Source of the DNA: Candidatus Hydrogenedentota bacterium
GTDB lineage: Bacteria > Hydrogenedentota > Hydrogenedentia > Hydrogenedentales > SLHB01
DNA: 50,235 nt
Reading direction: 5' to 3'
NCBI GenBank assembly: GCA_019695095.1
Contig: JAIBAQ010000020.1
Span: forward strand, 1 to 50,235
Shown: positions 25,588 to 35,689 of the stretch, piece after piece
How the letters are laid out: each line of letters opens with the position of its first letter
Position numbering within the stretch: the first letter of the stretch is position 1
Made by a program: the position numbers and the translations under genes
Notes under the pieces: model-generated
Told to the model about the DNA's origin: nothing
Database searches by the model: none
The model's input: the letters and a program-made list of their open reading frames with translations, nothing else

Positions 25588-26985
25588 TTAGCAGGGAAGC
25601 TCCCAGCCCTTGCGGTATTCTTTGCTGACGATTTCAGAGGCGTTGCGGACGTTCGTCACAACACCCTTCTTGTTGTCCCAGCGAAGTTTCTTGCCGGACT
25701 TCACCACCAGGTTACCGAAGTTGACCATTTCGGTAAACGGACCCGCATAGTCGAAGTTCGAGCAGGAGGGTTCGCCGCCCTTGCAGGCGTCGATCCAGTT
25801 CTGCGCGTGGTCTTCGCCAGGAATGCGCGGAAGGTATGGATCGGGCTTCTTGTAATCCTTCATCTTCTCGTCGGGCATGAGGCGCGGATTACCGCCGTAT
25901 TCGCCCTGGGTGATGACGCCCTTCTCTCCGACGAGGAAGGAACCGTTCATGTTCTCATCGCCCAGCACCTGGTTTTCAGGAATGCCGGCAGGACGCTTCG
26001 GCCGGTTGTAGATCTCTTCGCCGGTCTTCTCATCCTTCCAGTGACCGTCATACCAGTACACGTCGACCGGGCCCATGTCTCCGCGCGCCGGGAACGAGTA
26101 CTTGATCGTGCTGGAGATCGGGAAGGTCTCTTTGTTGCGGCCCTTCTGCCACACGACTTCCACCGTGTAGTACGGGGCTTCCACCAACTTCAACGACATG
26201 TACACCGGGTCCATGATGTGGCAGGCCATATCGCCGAGCGAGCCGCCGCCGAAGTCCTGCCACGCGCGCCAATCGTGCGGGCAATACGCTTTGTTATACG
26301 GACGCCACGGGGCCGCGCCGATCCAGCGATCCCAATCCAGATTCTCGGGCTGAACCATTGGCGGCATGGGTTCGCCAAGGCCCTGGTTCTTCCACACGGG
26401 ACGATGCGTCCACACGTGGGCTTCTTTGACCTGGCCGATAGCGCCCTTCTCGATCATCTCGCACAGCTCGCGTACGCCATTCCCCGAATGTCCTTGATTG
26501 CCCATCTGGGTGGCGACCTTCATCTCGCGGGCCGTGTTCGCCAGAAGGCGCGCCTCGGCGACCGTATGCGTGAGGGGTTTCTGCACGTACACGTGCTTGC
26601 CGAGCTTCATGGCCATATACGCGGCGGGCGCATGGGTGTGGTCGGGAGTCGAAATCGTTACCGCGTCGATTTCCGGCATCTGCTCGAGCATGATGCGATA
26701 ATCGTGGTATTGCTTCACGTTCGGGATGCGGGCAAACGCCTCCTTTGCGCGGTCCCAATCCACGTCGCACAGGGCGACCACGTTTTCCTTCGTGCACGCC
26801 ATGATGTCGCTCAGGCCCTTACCGCCCGCGCCAATCGCCGCGCAGTTTAGTTTCTCGTTTGGAGAGAGTTTCCGTGGCACGACCTTTGCCGTGTTCGGCG
26901 CGGCGGCGGCCTTCGAAAAGGTCATAACCGCCGAAGTCGTCGTTGCCATGAGAAACGCTCTTCGAGTCAGAACATGCTTGCCCAT
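25588..26985 (-). CDS. Tat-exported Gfo/Idh/MocA-family oxidoreductase
   Basis: The 465-residue NAD(P)-dependent oxidoreductase belongs to the glucose-fructose oxidoreductase family. A twin-arginine signal (LTRRAFLMATTTSAVM, Arg8-Arg9) predicts export in folded form with its cofactor. The Rossmann domain is seen in LNCAAIGAGGKGLSDIMACT. The family EKP motif appears as YVQKPLTHTVAEARLL, where Gln replaces Glu, as is frequent in these secreted members. The substrate-domain block FGGGSLGDMACHIMDPVYM is also present. Such enzymes are abundant in Planctomycetes and Hydrogenedentes and probably act on sugars or inositols. The nearby DUF6807 gene fits that setting. Substrate unknown. Confidence 0.92.
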   Translation of the reverse strand: MGKHVLTRRAFLMATTTSAVMTFSKAAAAPNTAKVVPRKLSPNEKLNCAAIGAGGKGLSDIMACTKENVVALCDVDWDRAKEAFARIPNVKQYHDYRIMLEQMPEIDAVTISTPDHTHAPAAYMAMKLGKHVYVQKPLTHTVAEARLLANTAREMKVATQMGNQGHSGNGVRELCEMIEKGAIGQVKEAHVWTHRPVWKNQGLGEPMPPMVQPENLDWDRWIGAAPWRPYNKAYCPHDWRAWQDFGGGSLGDMACHIMDPVYMSLKLVEAPYYTVEVVWQKGRNKETFPISSTIKYSFPARGDMGPVDVYWYDGHWKDEKTGEEIYNRPKRPAGIPENQVLGDENMNGSFLVGEKGVITQGEYGGNPRLMPDEKMKDYKKPDPYLPRIPGEDHAQNWIDACKGGEPSCSNFDYAGPFTEMVNFGNLVVKSGKKLRWDNKKGVVTNVRNASEIVSKEYRKGWELPC

Positions 26986-27070
26986 ACGTTGAATCCCCTA
27001 TTGCCGTGGTAGCCGCTACCCACTGTTTGTATGCGTCGCGCGAGCGGATGATTCCTTCGCCGAACACGTT

Positions 27071-27100
27071 ACTATAGGATTCAAGGAGCGGCCTTCGCAA
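27071..27100 (-). promoter_or_regulatory. Candidate promoter of the Gfo/Idh/MocA gene
   Basis: On the reverse strand, TTGCGA (27095-27100), an 18-base spacer and TATAGT (27071-27076). The leader would be about 80 bases. The match is moderate. I see no gene, repeat or other signal in the remaining intergenic sequence between 27101 and 27528. Confidence 0.45.
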
Positions 27101-27528
27101 CCGCGTCGCGCTCGCGGGGTTTAACGCAAAGTCGTAAGGATGTTTCAATCTGGCGGTCTACTCGCTCTGCGGGAGGCAGTCGCAATTCTTGCTGTAAGGT
27201 GACTTTGTTGAGGAAGTCAACGCGCCACGCTCATTCAACTCCCATCCTGTTCATCTTGTGAATCCTTGTTAAAGAATGGAATTGAGGTCTTTCCATTGTA
27301 GCTTTGGGAAGGTCCCTGTTCCGCGCACACGCAGAATCCTGGAATTCGGCTTCCAGGGAACCCTTGAGACTTTCCGGGGATAACAAGAGAAACAAAAAAT
27401 ACCCCCCTCAACTCCCGGAATTGCCGCATGGCGCCGGGCGCCGGATGGTCGCCATCGACTCCGCCGGGAGGCTTGTTGTGCCCCTCGACGGGCGCGGGGC
27501 GATGAAGTTTATGTTGTTAGCCGCCAAA

Positions 27529-27537
27529 TGCTATAAT
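27529..27537 (+). promoter_or_regulatory. Extended -10 promoter of the Pro/Ala-rich secreted protein
   Basis: TGCTATAAT is a perfect extended -10 (TGn plus TATAAT). The -35 region (TTATGT, 17 bases upstream) is poor, which extended -10 promoters tolerate. The start would be near 27544, about 78 bases before the gene. Confidence 0.6.
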
Positions 27538-27621
27538 GAGCGGCTGTGTCGCGTTTTCTTTTGCGATTTTGTGGATAGGACTCCCCGGATCACCGTGATC
27601 CTGGGTGGAGGATATGTATAC

Positions 27622-30501
27622 ATGCGGTGGATGAGTTTAGTAGTACTGTTGTTGGTTGCGTCGGTCTGCGTGGCCCAGGAGGCGCCCGCTCCGGCTCCGC
27701 CTGCTCCAGCACCCGAGGCGGCGCCTGCGCCAGCACCGGCACCTGCTGAACCGGCGCCAGCACCGGCTCCGGCACCCGCCGAACCGGCCCCAGCGCCCGC
27801 CCCCGCGCCAGCACCAGAGCCAGCGCCTGCTCCCGCGCCTGAACCTGCACCCGCTGCGCCCGCTGAGCAACCGCCCATGGCGGAACAGCCTGCGGCACCA
27901 GCACCGGCTCCGGCACCCGCCGAACCGGCCCCAGCACCCGCACCCGCACCAGAGCCCGCGCCTGCACCGGCACCGGCACCGGCCCCAGAGCCCGCGCCCG
28001 CGCCACCCGCTGCCCCGGCAGCGCCCCAACCCATCGCCAATCCAGCCTTGCCAACGCTTGAGCGCGTCTTCGGAGAAATGGTGAAACTCGATCCGAACTT
28101 GGTGGCGCAAGTGAAGGCGTTGGAACCGGGCAAGCTCCAGTTTGTCGACGCCAACCAGGACGGCAAGCCGGAAGAGGTGTGGTTTATCGATCCGTCGCCT
28201 CGCATTCCCGCGGAATACCAGCCGGTGCTTGTACGCGCTATCGACGAAGACAACGACCTCGATAACGGCCGCGAACCCGATATGGACAGCGACGTATATG
28301 TCGCCGATTGGAACGCGGATGGCATCGCCAATGCGGTGGTCGATTACACGGACATCAACGACGACCAGCAGTTAGACGAAACGGCGTTTTACTTTGCGGG
28401 AGGGCGGTTCGGAGCACCTGAAAACGCGCTCATGGTGTGGTGGGGCAAGGACATTGGTGGAGACCACCTGCTTTGGTACAACGTCGCCTACACGTATTTC
28501 CAGGACCTGTGCCAGTGGCACTCCCACTTCAGCGGTGACGAGATGTTCAGCGCCTTCATTCTGACGCCGGACACGCCCGAGTGGGTTCCCGTATTCGAGA
28601 ATCCCTTTGTGTTCTATGACCGCGACCGGGACACGGCCAGCGAAGAGACCATTCGCTATGAGTTTGTTGATGGCGCGTTGAAATCCTACCGGCACAGCTT
28701 TGACGCAGACAACGACAGCACCCGCGAACTGCCGCATGACTACGACGTTTCCATTAGTGCTTACGCCCCCGAAAACACGCGCATGGCCGACACCGACACG
28801 CAGCGCTTGACCTTGCGCGGCGTGCAGACGCAACCGCTATTGACACACCCGGCCGCAGCAGCCATGGGCGCTGGAATCCCGTGGACCATCAAAATGCTGA
28901 CCTGGGACGAGAACGACGATAACGTCGATGGAGACGGCAAAGCCGATCGTAACGAGCGTTGGGAAGGCATCATTGCGAAGGGGGCTGAAGGATTCCCGCA
29001 AGTTGGCGGACCCAGTTGCGGCGCTTTCAACAAGCGGTACGAGCTTGAGCCCGCCAGCAAAACGCCCATCCGCGTGTATTTCCGGCCCGCAGACCACCGC
29101 ATCCATCTTTTCGGCGCGAAGAAGTCGTGGATCGATGTCGACGCCAACGAAGATAGCCAGTCCGACATGAAATACGACATGACCGATTCCAACAACGACG
29201 GAATCGTGGACACGTGGGCCATCGATATCGATTGCGATGGGAAGGCCGACGATACGTGGCAGGCCGCGGATGCGTCCATCGTCGATTTGGGCTGGAACTG
29301 GGGCGAGGTAAACACCACGCACACGGGCGCATTGGCCGCCGACGCGCCCGCCTTGTTTGCGCTGTCGCAACGTCTGGAACAGGCCTTGGCCGCCAAGGGA
29401 ACCGACCCGGCAACGGACCCGGTTGTCCAATTGGTACGCTCGGGTTTTGCATCCCCCGCGTTTGACGACGCGCGCCGCCGCAAGTACATGAGCAGCGAAG
29501 AAACGCGCGTTTATTATTTCGGTCTTATTCGTGACCGCATGATTGTCGCGCTCAAGAAAGCGCACGACAATGCCGCATTCTGGCAGGGCCTCAACGAAGC
29601 GCGCAGCCGCGGCGACTACGGCAAGATGCGGGAATTGGTAGAGAAGGAATTTGCTTTGGCGGAAGCGTTGCCTGCCTACCCGGATTGGGTTGCCGGCAAG
29701 ATGAACGAGCTTCCTGCCACGCCGCGGGTCGCGTGGGCGCAGGATTGGCTGCCCGACCAAATCGGCTGGGAATCGGAGAAGATTGCCTACCGGACCGCCT
29801 GGGGGCAGATCGATTTCTTCGGCAAGAAAAAAGACGCGCTCCTGCTGCCGACTCTGAAGTCGGAAGAGGGCATTGAACGCGAGCAGGATTGGGGCATGGA
29901 CAGCCTCTTCGTGCGCGACACGGCAGGTTGCGGCGGAGTGACGCTTTACGTCAACGGCAAAGGTTTCCCCGTTCGCAGCCCGCAAGGAGTCGGCGCGGCG
30001 ACATTTACGAAAGGCTTGGTGGAACAGACCAACGACAAGGTCACCGTCGAGGTCAAAGGCGCGAATGTCGGACCTGAAGGCGCAACGTATACCGTACGCC
30101 TGCGATTCACGGCATTCGCGGGACGCGCGGATTCCGCAGTAGAAGTGTTGGTCGAAGGTGGCGCGCCCGAAGACAAGATTGAACTGGGTATCAGCCTGAC
30201 CCGGTTGTCGCGCCAGGACTTGGTGGTGGACACGGCGGCCGGAGTGTTCGGCGTGAAGGGCGAGCAGACCTTCAACGTGGGACCCATCGGGATGGGGGTC
30301 GTGTACCCGGTATCCCGTTTCCTGCGAGTGTCCAACCCCGCGAGCGAGAACGAAGTTGTCCTCAGCATCGACAAAGGGACTCCGCTCGTCTATCACATCA
30401 TTGCCGATTGGCAGCGAGGCCGTCAGTACCCGGTCGCGCCGTCCACCGGCGATTGGCTTGAAGAACTGCGGCGCCTTTCGCAACTGGTTGGGTTAAAGTA
30501 G
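27622..30501 (+). CDS. Large secreted protein with Pro/Ala/Glu linker and calcium-loop repeats
   Basis: The 959-residue protein runs from ATG 27622 with GGAGGAT nine bases upstream. An open frame reaching back to 27304 starts before the promoter and is discounted. The signal peptide is MSLVVLLLVASVCVAQ. Residues 19-142 are almost only Pro, Ala and Glu, a stiff extended linker. Several Asp/Asn-rich loops like EF-hand or thrombospondin-3 calcium sites follow (DANQDGKPEEVWFID, DWNADGIANAVVDYTD, DENDDNVDGDGKADRNE, DSNNDGIVDTW, DIDCDGKADDTW). The C-terminal 250 residues are beta-rich (GVTLYVNGKGFPV, VYPVSRFLRVSNPAS), possibly DUF4861-like, with low certainty. It is probably surface-exposed or periplasm-spanning. 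Function unknown. Confidence 0.78.
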   Translation: MRWMSLVVLLLVASVCVAQEAPAPAPPAPAPEAAPAPAPAPAEPAPAPAPAPAEPAPAPAPAPAPEPAPAPAPEPAPAAPAEQPPMAEQPAAPAPAPAPAEPAPAPAPAPEPAPAPAPAPAPEPAPAPPAAPAAPQPIANPALPTLERVFGEMVKLDPNLVAQVKALEPGKLQFVDANQDGKPEEVWFIDPSPRIPAEYQPVLVRAIDEDNDLDNGREPDMDSDVYVADWNADGIANAVVDYTDINDDQQLDETAFYFAGGRFGAPENALMVWWGKDIGGDHLLWYNVAYTYFQDLCQWHSHFSGDEMFSAFILTPDTPEWVPVFENPFVFYDRDRDTASEETIRYEFVDGALKSYRHSFDADNDSTRELPHDYDVSISAYAPENTRMADTDTQRLTLRGVQTQPLLTHPAAAAMGAGIPWTIKMLTWDENDDNVDGDGKADRNERWEGIIAKGAEGFPQVGGPSCGAFNKRYELEPASKTPIRVYFRPADHRIHLFGAKKSWIDVDANEDSQSDMKYDMTDSNNDGIVDTWAIDIDCDGKADDTWQAADASIVDLGWNWGEVNTTHTGALAADAPALFALSQRLEQALAAKGTDPATDPVVQLVRSGFASPAFDDARRRKYMSSEETRVYYFGLIRDRMIVALKKAHDNAAFWQGLNEARSRGDYGKMRELVEKEFALAEALPAYPDWVAGKMNELPATPRVAWAQDWLPDQIGWESEKIAYRTAWGQIDFFGKKKDALLLPTLKSEEGIEREQDWGMDSLFVRDTAGCGGVTLYVNGKGFPVRSPQGVGAATFTKGLVEQTNDKVTVEVKGANVGPEGATYTVRLRFTAFAGRADSAVEVLVEGGAPEDKIELGISLTRLSRQDLVVDTAAGVFGVKGEQTFNVGPIGMGVVYPVSRFLRVSNPASENEVVLSIDKGTPLVYHIIADWQRGRQYPVAPSTGDWLEELRRLSQLVGLK
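27757..27794 (+). repeat. 38-bp direct repeat, copy 1, in the Pro/Ala linker
   Basis: These 38 bases recur exactly at 27898-27935, 141 bases (47 codons) downstream. A longer degenerate CCx-GCx periodicity surrounds both copies. The repeat encodes linker sequence of the PAPAPAEPAPAP type. Confidence 0.85.
27898..27935 (+). repeat. 38-bp direct repeat, copy 2, in the Pro/Ala linker
   Basis: Exact copy of 27757-27794 in the same reading frame. Together the two copies could let the linker change length by whole codons through recombination. Confidence 0.85.
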
Positions 30502-30531
30502 GCCCCGCTTTTAGTGATTCCATCTGTCCTA

Positions 30532-30563
30532 CGTGTCCTCCACGAACCAACGCGGAGGACACG
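30532..30563. terminator. Perfect 10-bp stem hairpin between genes
   Basis: CGTGTCCTCC (30532-30541) pairs exactly with GGAGGACACG (30554-30563) around a 12-base loop. No strong T run follows (TTGCTTGA). It ends four bases before the -35 of the next promoter, so it may be a terminator of the upstream gene or a regulator site for the downstream one. Confidence 0.55.
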
Positions 30564-30567
30564 TTGC

Positions 30568-30596
30568 TTGACACCCCCTCGAATGCTTCCTAGAAT
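30568..30596 (+). promoter_or_regulatory. Sigma-70 promoter of the HDOD gene
   Basis: A perfect TTGACA (30568-30573), a 17-base spacer and TAGAAT (30591-30596). The start is near 30603, which rules out the earliest possible start codon of the next gene at 30600 and leaves a leader of about 114 bases. Confidence 0.75.
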
Positions 30597-30716
30597 GAAG
30601 TGCTCTGCGATGAGATGGAAGGCCTGGCGCAGCCATCAACCTGCACGGGGTTGGCCGTCGTTTGCCCGACAATTACACAGTTTTACGCTCATAACGCCAC
30701 AGGATTATCCCTCCAC

Positions 30717-32174
30717 ATGACTTCGAATCACGGCGACGTTCGACCCGGCGGCAGTAAGAAGAGTCTGCTCAGCAAGCCCACTTCCGAGGCAACTTCCTCG
30801 GGAGGAAGCGCATTGCGGAAATCTACCGACCCCGCGTCCAAGCGCCGTATCGGCCAGTTGCTGGTCGATTCGGGACTGGTAGACGAGCGTCAGCTCCAAC
30901 GCGCGCTGAAGGTACAGGAAGAAAAGGGCGGCAAGATCGTCGAAATCATGATTGCGCAGGGCTCCCTGGATACCGATCAGTTCGTGGAGTTCCTGGCCCG
31001 GCAGCCGGGTGTGGCAAGTTTAGACCTGTCGCATTACGAAGTGGCGCGCGACCTTGTTCAACTCGTGCCGCGCGAGATCGCGGTACGCCATGAACTGTTC
31101 CCGATCGACCGGCTTGGGCGGCTATTGACCATCGGCATGGTTTGTCCGCTCGACTCCAATACCATTCGCGAAATCGAAACCATTACCGGTCTTCGCGTGA
31201 AAGCTCTTTTGTGTTCCGCACATGACATTCGAGAAGCCATTGAGCGGTACTATCCGCAGGCCGATCCCGAAGTCTCCACGGAAATCTCGCTGGCTACGTC
31301 TTCCGCATCGGAAGATGTGCATGGTCTCAAAGCGCCGATCCGGTTGCGCAACGTTGCCGCGCTCATACACGAGGTCGACACGCTGCCCGCGCTGCCCGAG
31401 ACAGTCAAACGTGTGCAGGAAGCGACCCTGGACCCGCTAAGCTCCGTGCGCGACGTCGCCGACATCATCGTCCTGGACCCGCCAATCGCGGCGAAGGTGC
31501 TGAGCGTCGCCAACTCGGCGGCATACGGTTTCCCGCAGCGTGTGGACGATATCTCTCTTGCGGTCGCGTTGTTGGGACTCCGTGAGACCTACTCCATCGT
31601 ATTGTCCGCGGCCGTCGTGAATATGTTCGAGAAGTCGAAGAAATTCGACTACAAGAGTTTCTGGGTTGAGTCGATGTGCTGCGCCGGCGCGACGCGCATA
31701 GTCTCGAAAGCGGCGCGGCGCAAGCATCAGGTTGGTGTATTCTCTGCAGGACTGCTGCACGACATCGGGCGGCTCGCGCTTTCCGAGATTGTGCCGGAAC
31801 TCTACGCAAAGGTCCCCAAAGAGTTGTCGTCGCTTGAACTGGTCGCGGCAGAAGAAGAAATCATCGGGCTATCGCACACGGAAGCAGGGTACCTGCTGGG
31901 CGAACGTTGGGGTCTTCCGGTAGACATTGTCGAACCGATTCGCTTCCACCACCGGCCCGACTTGGCGGTCGACAGCAAAGAGAATGTGGCCATCGTATCC
32001 ATTGCGTCCGCAATGGCATACGCGCAAGGCGCGTCCATCGAAGAAAACGCTCCCATTTTCGAAGATCTGAAGCTGCCCATGACGATTCTTCGCTTGGACT
32101 TCGAATCCGCGGAAGCGATGCTGGTCGAGTACCTTAGTCTGCGCAATGCCTGTCTCAGCGATTCACTGAGTTGA
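30717..32174 (+). CDS. MshEN-HDOD signalling protein
   Basis: The 485-residue protein starts with a Ser/Lys-rich flexible tail (1-38). An MshEN-like domain (about 40-180; RRIGQLLVDSGLVDERQLQR, IDRLGRLLTIGMVCPLDSNT) follows; this type binds cyclic di-GMP in some type II/IV secretion ATPases. Then comes an HDOD domain (about 216-420; LPALPETVKRVQEATLDP, VLSVANSAAYGFPQRV). A residual HD motif is visible (LLHDIGRLAL, His348-Asp349), though HDOD proteins are normally not hydrolases. It is a cytoplasmic regulator; the output is unknown. ATG 30717 is chosen because the promoter places transcription after the longer start. Confidence 0.85.
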   Translation: MTSNHGDVRPGGSKKSLLSKPTSEATSSGGSALRKSTDPASKRRIGQLLVDSGLVDERQLQRALKVQEEKGGKIVEIMIAQGSLDTDQFVEFLARQPGVASLDLSHYEVARDLVQLVPREIAVRHELFPIDRLGRLLTIGMVCPLDSNTIREIETITGLRVKALLCSAHDIREAIERYYPQADPEVSTEISLATSSASEDVHGLKAPIRLRNVAALIHEVDTLPALPETVKRVQEATLDPLSSVRDVADIIVLDPPIAAKVLSVANSAAYGFPQRVDDISLAVALLGLRETYSIVLSAAVVNMFEKSKKFDYKSFWVESMCCAGATRIVSKAARRKHQVGVFSAGLLHDIGRLALSEIVPELYAKVPKELSSLELVAAEEEIIGLSHTEAGYLLGERWGLPVDIVEPIRFHHRPDLAVDSKENVAIVSIASAMAYAQGASIEENAPIFEDLKLPMTILRLDFESAEAMLVEYLSLRNACLSDSLS

Positions 32175-32180
32175 GCGCAG

Positions 32181-33203
<1,023 letters not shown>

Positions 33204-33298
33204 GCTGTGGCCTGTTGAGACTCCATGGTAGAGAACATGACACGGCATTCACAACGGTCCTGCGACGAGGATGCCAGGGAGCGCGCCAAAGGCCGGCA

Positions 33299-35179
33299 AT
33301 GACACCGAGCGATCGTGTACATACGAAGCGGGCTGTTTGGGGAATTGCCCTGCTGATCGCGGGCTATTCCGCGATCATGCCGCTTGTCCATCTCTGGGTT
33401 GCTTGGGCTCCGCCCAAGGGAATGGCATTCACGGGCATGCACCATTCCGATACGGTTGTGTTTCTTCATTGCATGCGCATGTTCGCCACGGACTTCTATT
33501 CGCCGTTCGCAAGCTGTCACGCGGAACTCGGCGCGCACAGTGTGCGTTACTTCGCGACGCCCTTCTACTGGATCTACGGTGCCATCGGGGCGATCGGCAG
33601 GGTCTGCAACGCAAACGAGTGCATCGCGCTTGGCCTGGCGAATGGACTCAGTACCGCGGTGTTTCTCTGCGCCGTGTATACGTTCTTTCGTTCCGCAGCA
33701 CCCAGGCAGGCCCGTCTTGCGTTCGTGCTCTTTGTATTGGGCGGCGGAGTAGGCGGATTGACCTATCTCGCATCCGGCGCACTGGGATTGCATGGCAGTA
33801 CCCAGTTCGACACGTACTTCAAATGGTTCACCTTATCGCTCGTTGAAGGCAATGCCAATGTGAAGATGCCCAGGCTCTATTACACGCTTCCCTTCGCCAT
33901 GGGAATGTTTGGTCTGACGCTAACGATACGCAACGCAACCCGCTCCGCTGTGTTGCCAATGGCGGCGAGTACGCTTCTCATTGCTGTTGGATCGTTCTTC
34001 AACGTGCGATTGGCCCCGCTATTCTTTGGAACAGGCCTGCTGTATCTGTGGCTTGGCGCGGCCGGGAAACCGGTCAAACCACGCGTCGCCAATGCGTCGT
34101 TTTTGTTTGCAGGTGTTCTTCTGGGCGGTGTTGCGGGCGTGTTCGTCATGCGGTTGAGTCCCACGTTCTACAACAACGCGTTTAGCTCCGTGCGAGACTC
34201 GCTGTCCCTGGGGGCTTATGTGTTGGACACCTTGCCGTTGCTGATTGCGGCTTCCGTTGCGGTGTGGCAGACACGGTCGGACACAGGCAGGCTGGGCCGC
34301 GTCGCGTTGGCGGCGGCGGGTGGATACATCGTAGCGTACGCGGTCCTCTATGCTGCGTTTCACACGTACTACGGCACGTGGCTCATTGTGCACGATTACG
34401 CCGCGCCGATAGCCGTTTCGGACTGGGCCTTTGTGGGCGCTGGCGCGGGTGCAGTGTGGGCGTGGCGCAGGCGAGTGCCGCAGTCTGGTTGTGTCGAGGG
34501 ACACGGCTGGATCGCCATCTGGTTTCTGGCGTTTCTCGCGTTGGCAATCACGGCTTTTGGCGCGGGATGGTTCATGCGATTCACGCCATCGCGCATTCAC
34601 TGCATCCTGGGCATGCCGTTGTCGCTGCTGGCAGCGGCGGGAATTCATCGGGTTCAAGCGCGCCGGCCTGTGCTGGCGCGCGCGCTGACCGCAGTCATCC
34701 TCGTTTGCGGAATCAGCACAACATTGGTATCCGCGCTCTGCTTCATGGGTCCGTTGGGATGGAAACCGGACGCGAGTCCCTTTGCGTACATCCACGGCGA
34801 ATCCATGACACTCGCCGACGCGGAGGTCATCGCGCACATGCCGCCGGGCCGCGTACTCACGCAATACACGCCGGGACCGCAAATCAGCGATGTCATCTCG
34901 CTGCGGCCCCAGAATAGCGTTGTTCTGGGCATGGGCACGATGAACCTATCCGATCTGAGCGCCTCGGAGATGGCTGCGGCCGTGGACCGATTCTTCCAGA
35001 TTGAAACCACGGACGAAGAGCGCCGCGCCTTCGTGCGTAATTGGTGCGTGGACTACATTCTTTGCAGTGACACCCACAAGCAGGATGACGCCGTCGAGAG
35101 AGAATTGCGCAAGTCGAATTGGCTGCAACTTGATCACGAACAAGGTGGAGCAGTGTTGTTTCGCGTGATGCCCGGTTGA
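33299..35179 (+). CDS. Polytopic membrane protein, GT-C-like
   Basis: The 626-residue protein has roughly eleven or twelve membrane helices (for example AVWGIALLIAGYSAIMPLVH, LANGLSTAVFLCAVYTFF, IAIWFLAFLALAITAFGAGW, ALTAVILVCGISTTLVSALC). A C-terminal soluble domain (about 505-626) contains AEVIAHMPPGRVLTQYTPGP and WCVDYILCSDTHKQDD. An acidic HHSDTVVFLHCMRMF loop follows the first helix. The layout resembles lipid-linked-sugar GT-C glycosyltransferases or YfhO-like proteins, but I cannot place it in a named family. The start at ATG 33299 has a weak ribosome site. It is followed by the CNB gene. Confidence 0.65.
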   Translation: MTPSDRVHTKRAVWGIALLIAGYSAIMPLVHLWVAWAPPKGMAFTGMHHSDTVVFLHCMRMFATDFYSPFASCHAELGAHSVRYFATPFYWIYGAIGAIGRVCNANECIALGLANGLSTAVFLCAVYTFFRSAAPRQARLAFVLFVLGGGVGGLTYLASGALGLHGSTQFDTYFKWFTLSLVEGNANVKMPRLYYTLPFAMGMFGLTLTIRNATRSAVLPMAASTLLIAVGSFFNVRLAPLFFGTGLLYLWLGAAGKPVKPRVANASFLFAGVLLGGVAGVFVMRLSPTFYNNAFSSVRDSLSLGAYVLDTLPLLIAASVAVWQTRSDTGRLGRVALAAAGGYIVAYAVLYAAFHTYYGTWLIVHDYAAPIAVSDWAFVGAGAGAVWAWRRRVPQSGCVEGHGWIAIWFLAFLALAITAFGAGWFMRFTPSRIHCILGMPLSLLAAAGIHRVQARRPVLARALTAVILVCGISTTLVSALCFMGPLGWKPDASPFAYIHGESMTLADAEVIAHMPPGRVLTQYTPGPQISDVISLRPQNSVVLGMGTMNLSDLSASEMAAAVDRFFQIETTDEERRAFVRNWCVDYILCSDTHKQDDAVERELRKSNWLQLDHEQGGAVLFRVMPG

Positions 35180-35243
35180 ATCGCGCGGCTCGTTCACGTC
35201 AGGATGTGCGCCTGAATTTCCGGTGACAACGAAGGGCAAGGCT

Positions 35244-35687
35244 ATGAATCTTCAGCGTGTGCGTTCGTGTATTCGTGAGACACCCGTCTTCAAAGGACTG
35301 ACGCCGCGAATGATCGACCGCGTCGGCATGACGCTGCTGTGGACGGGCGAGATCATCCGGTTCTCACCGGGCCAGCCGTTGTTTGTCGAAGGAGACGAGC
35401 GCGATACCAGCGGCTGCATTCTGCTCGACGGCGACGTGACTATTACGCGGGAGGGCGGTGACCCCGTGACGTGTACGGCGCCGGAATTGTTCGGCGAGAT
35501 GCACCAGCTCGAAGAGACCGCGCAACGTACCGCCACCGTATGGGCGGCAACGGACGCGGTCGTGCTGCGTTTCGACTGGCACGAGTTCATAACCGCGATG
35601 GGGTTGCTGCTCACGCAGTCCGAACAGATTCAGTTGAAAGAAGCGTTCCTGCATCTCACGCAACGGCGCAGGAAGGGTCAGGAATAG
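35244..35687 (+). CDS. Stand-alone cyclic-nucleotide-binding domain protein
   Basis: The 147-residue protein is essentially one CNB domain: FSPGQPLFVEGDERDTSGCI at the start of the beta roll, then the phosphate-binding cassette LFGEMHQLEETAQRTATVWA. That cassette keeps the Glu that holds the ribose hydroxyl and the Arg that holds the cyclic phosphate. No helix-turn-helix follows, so it is not a CRP-type transcription factor; it would work through a partner. The ATG at 35244 is preceded by AGGGCAAGG; a GTG at 35223 is possible. A class III cyclase is encoded in the same window, a plausible ligand source. Confidence 0.85.
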   Translation: MNLQRVRSCIRETPVFKGLTPRMIDRVGMTLLWTGEIIRFSPGQPLFVEGDERDTSGCILLDGDVTITREGGDPVTCTAPELFGEMHQLEETAQRTATVWAATDAVVLRFDWHEFITAMGLLLTQSEQIQLKEAFLHLTQRRRKGQE

Positions 35688-35689
35688 AC

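Noticed and set aside
27676-28050. Regular GC-rich repeats considered as a CRISPR or VNTR array
   Set aside because: They are in-frame Pro/Ala/Glu codons of a secreted protein, without spacers of constant length or unrelated content.
28837-30483. 548-codon open frame on the minus strand
   Set aside because: It lies wholly inside the secreted Pro/Ala-rich protein gene, has no signal, motif or ribosome site, and is composition-driven (few stops in GC-rich antisense).
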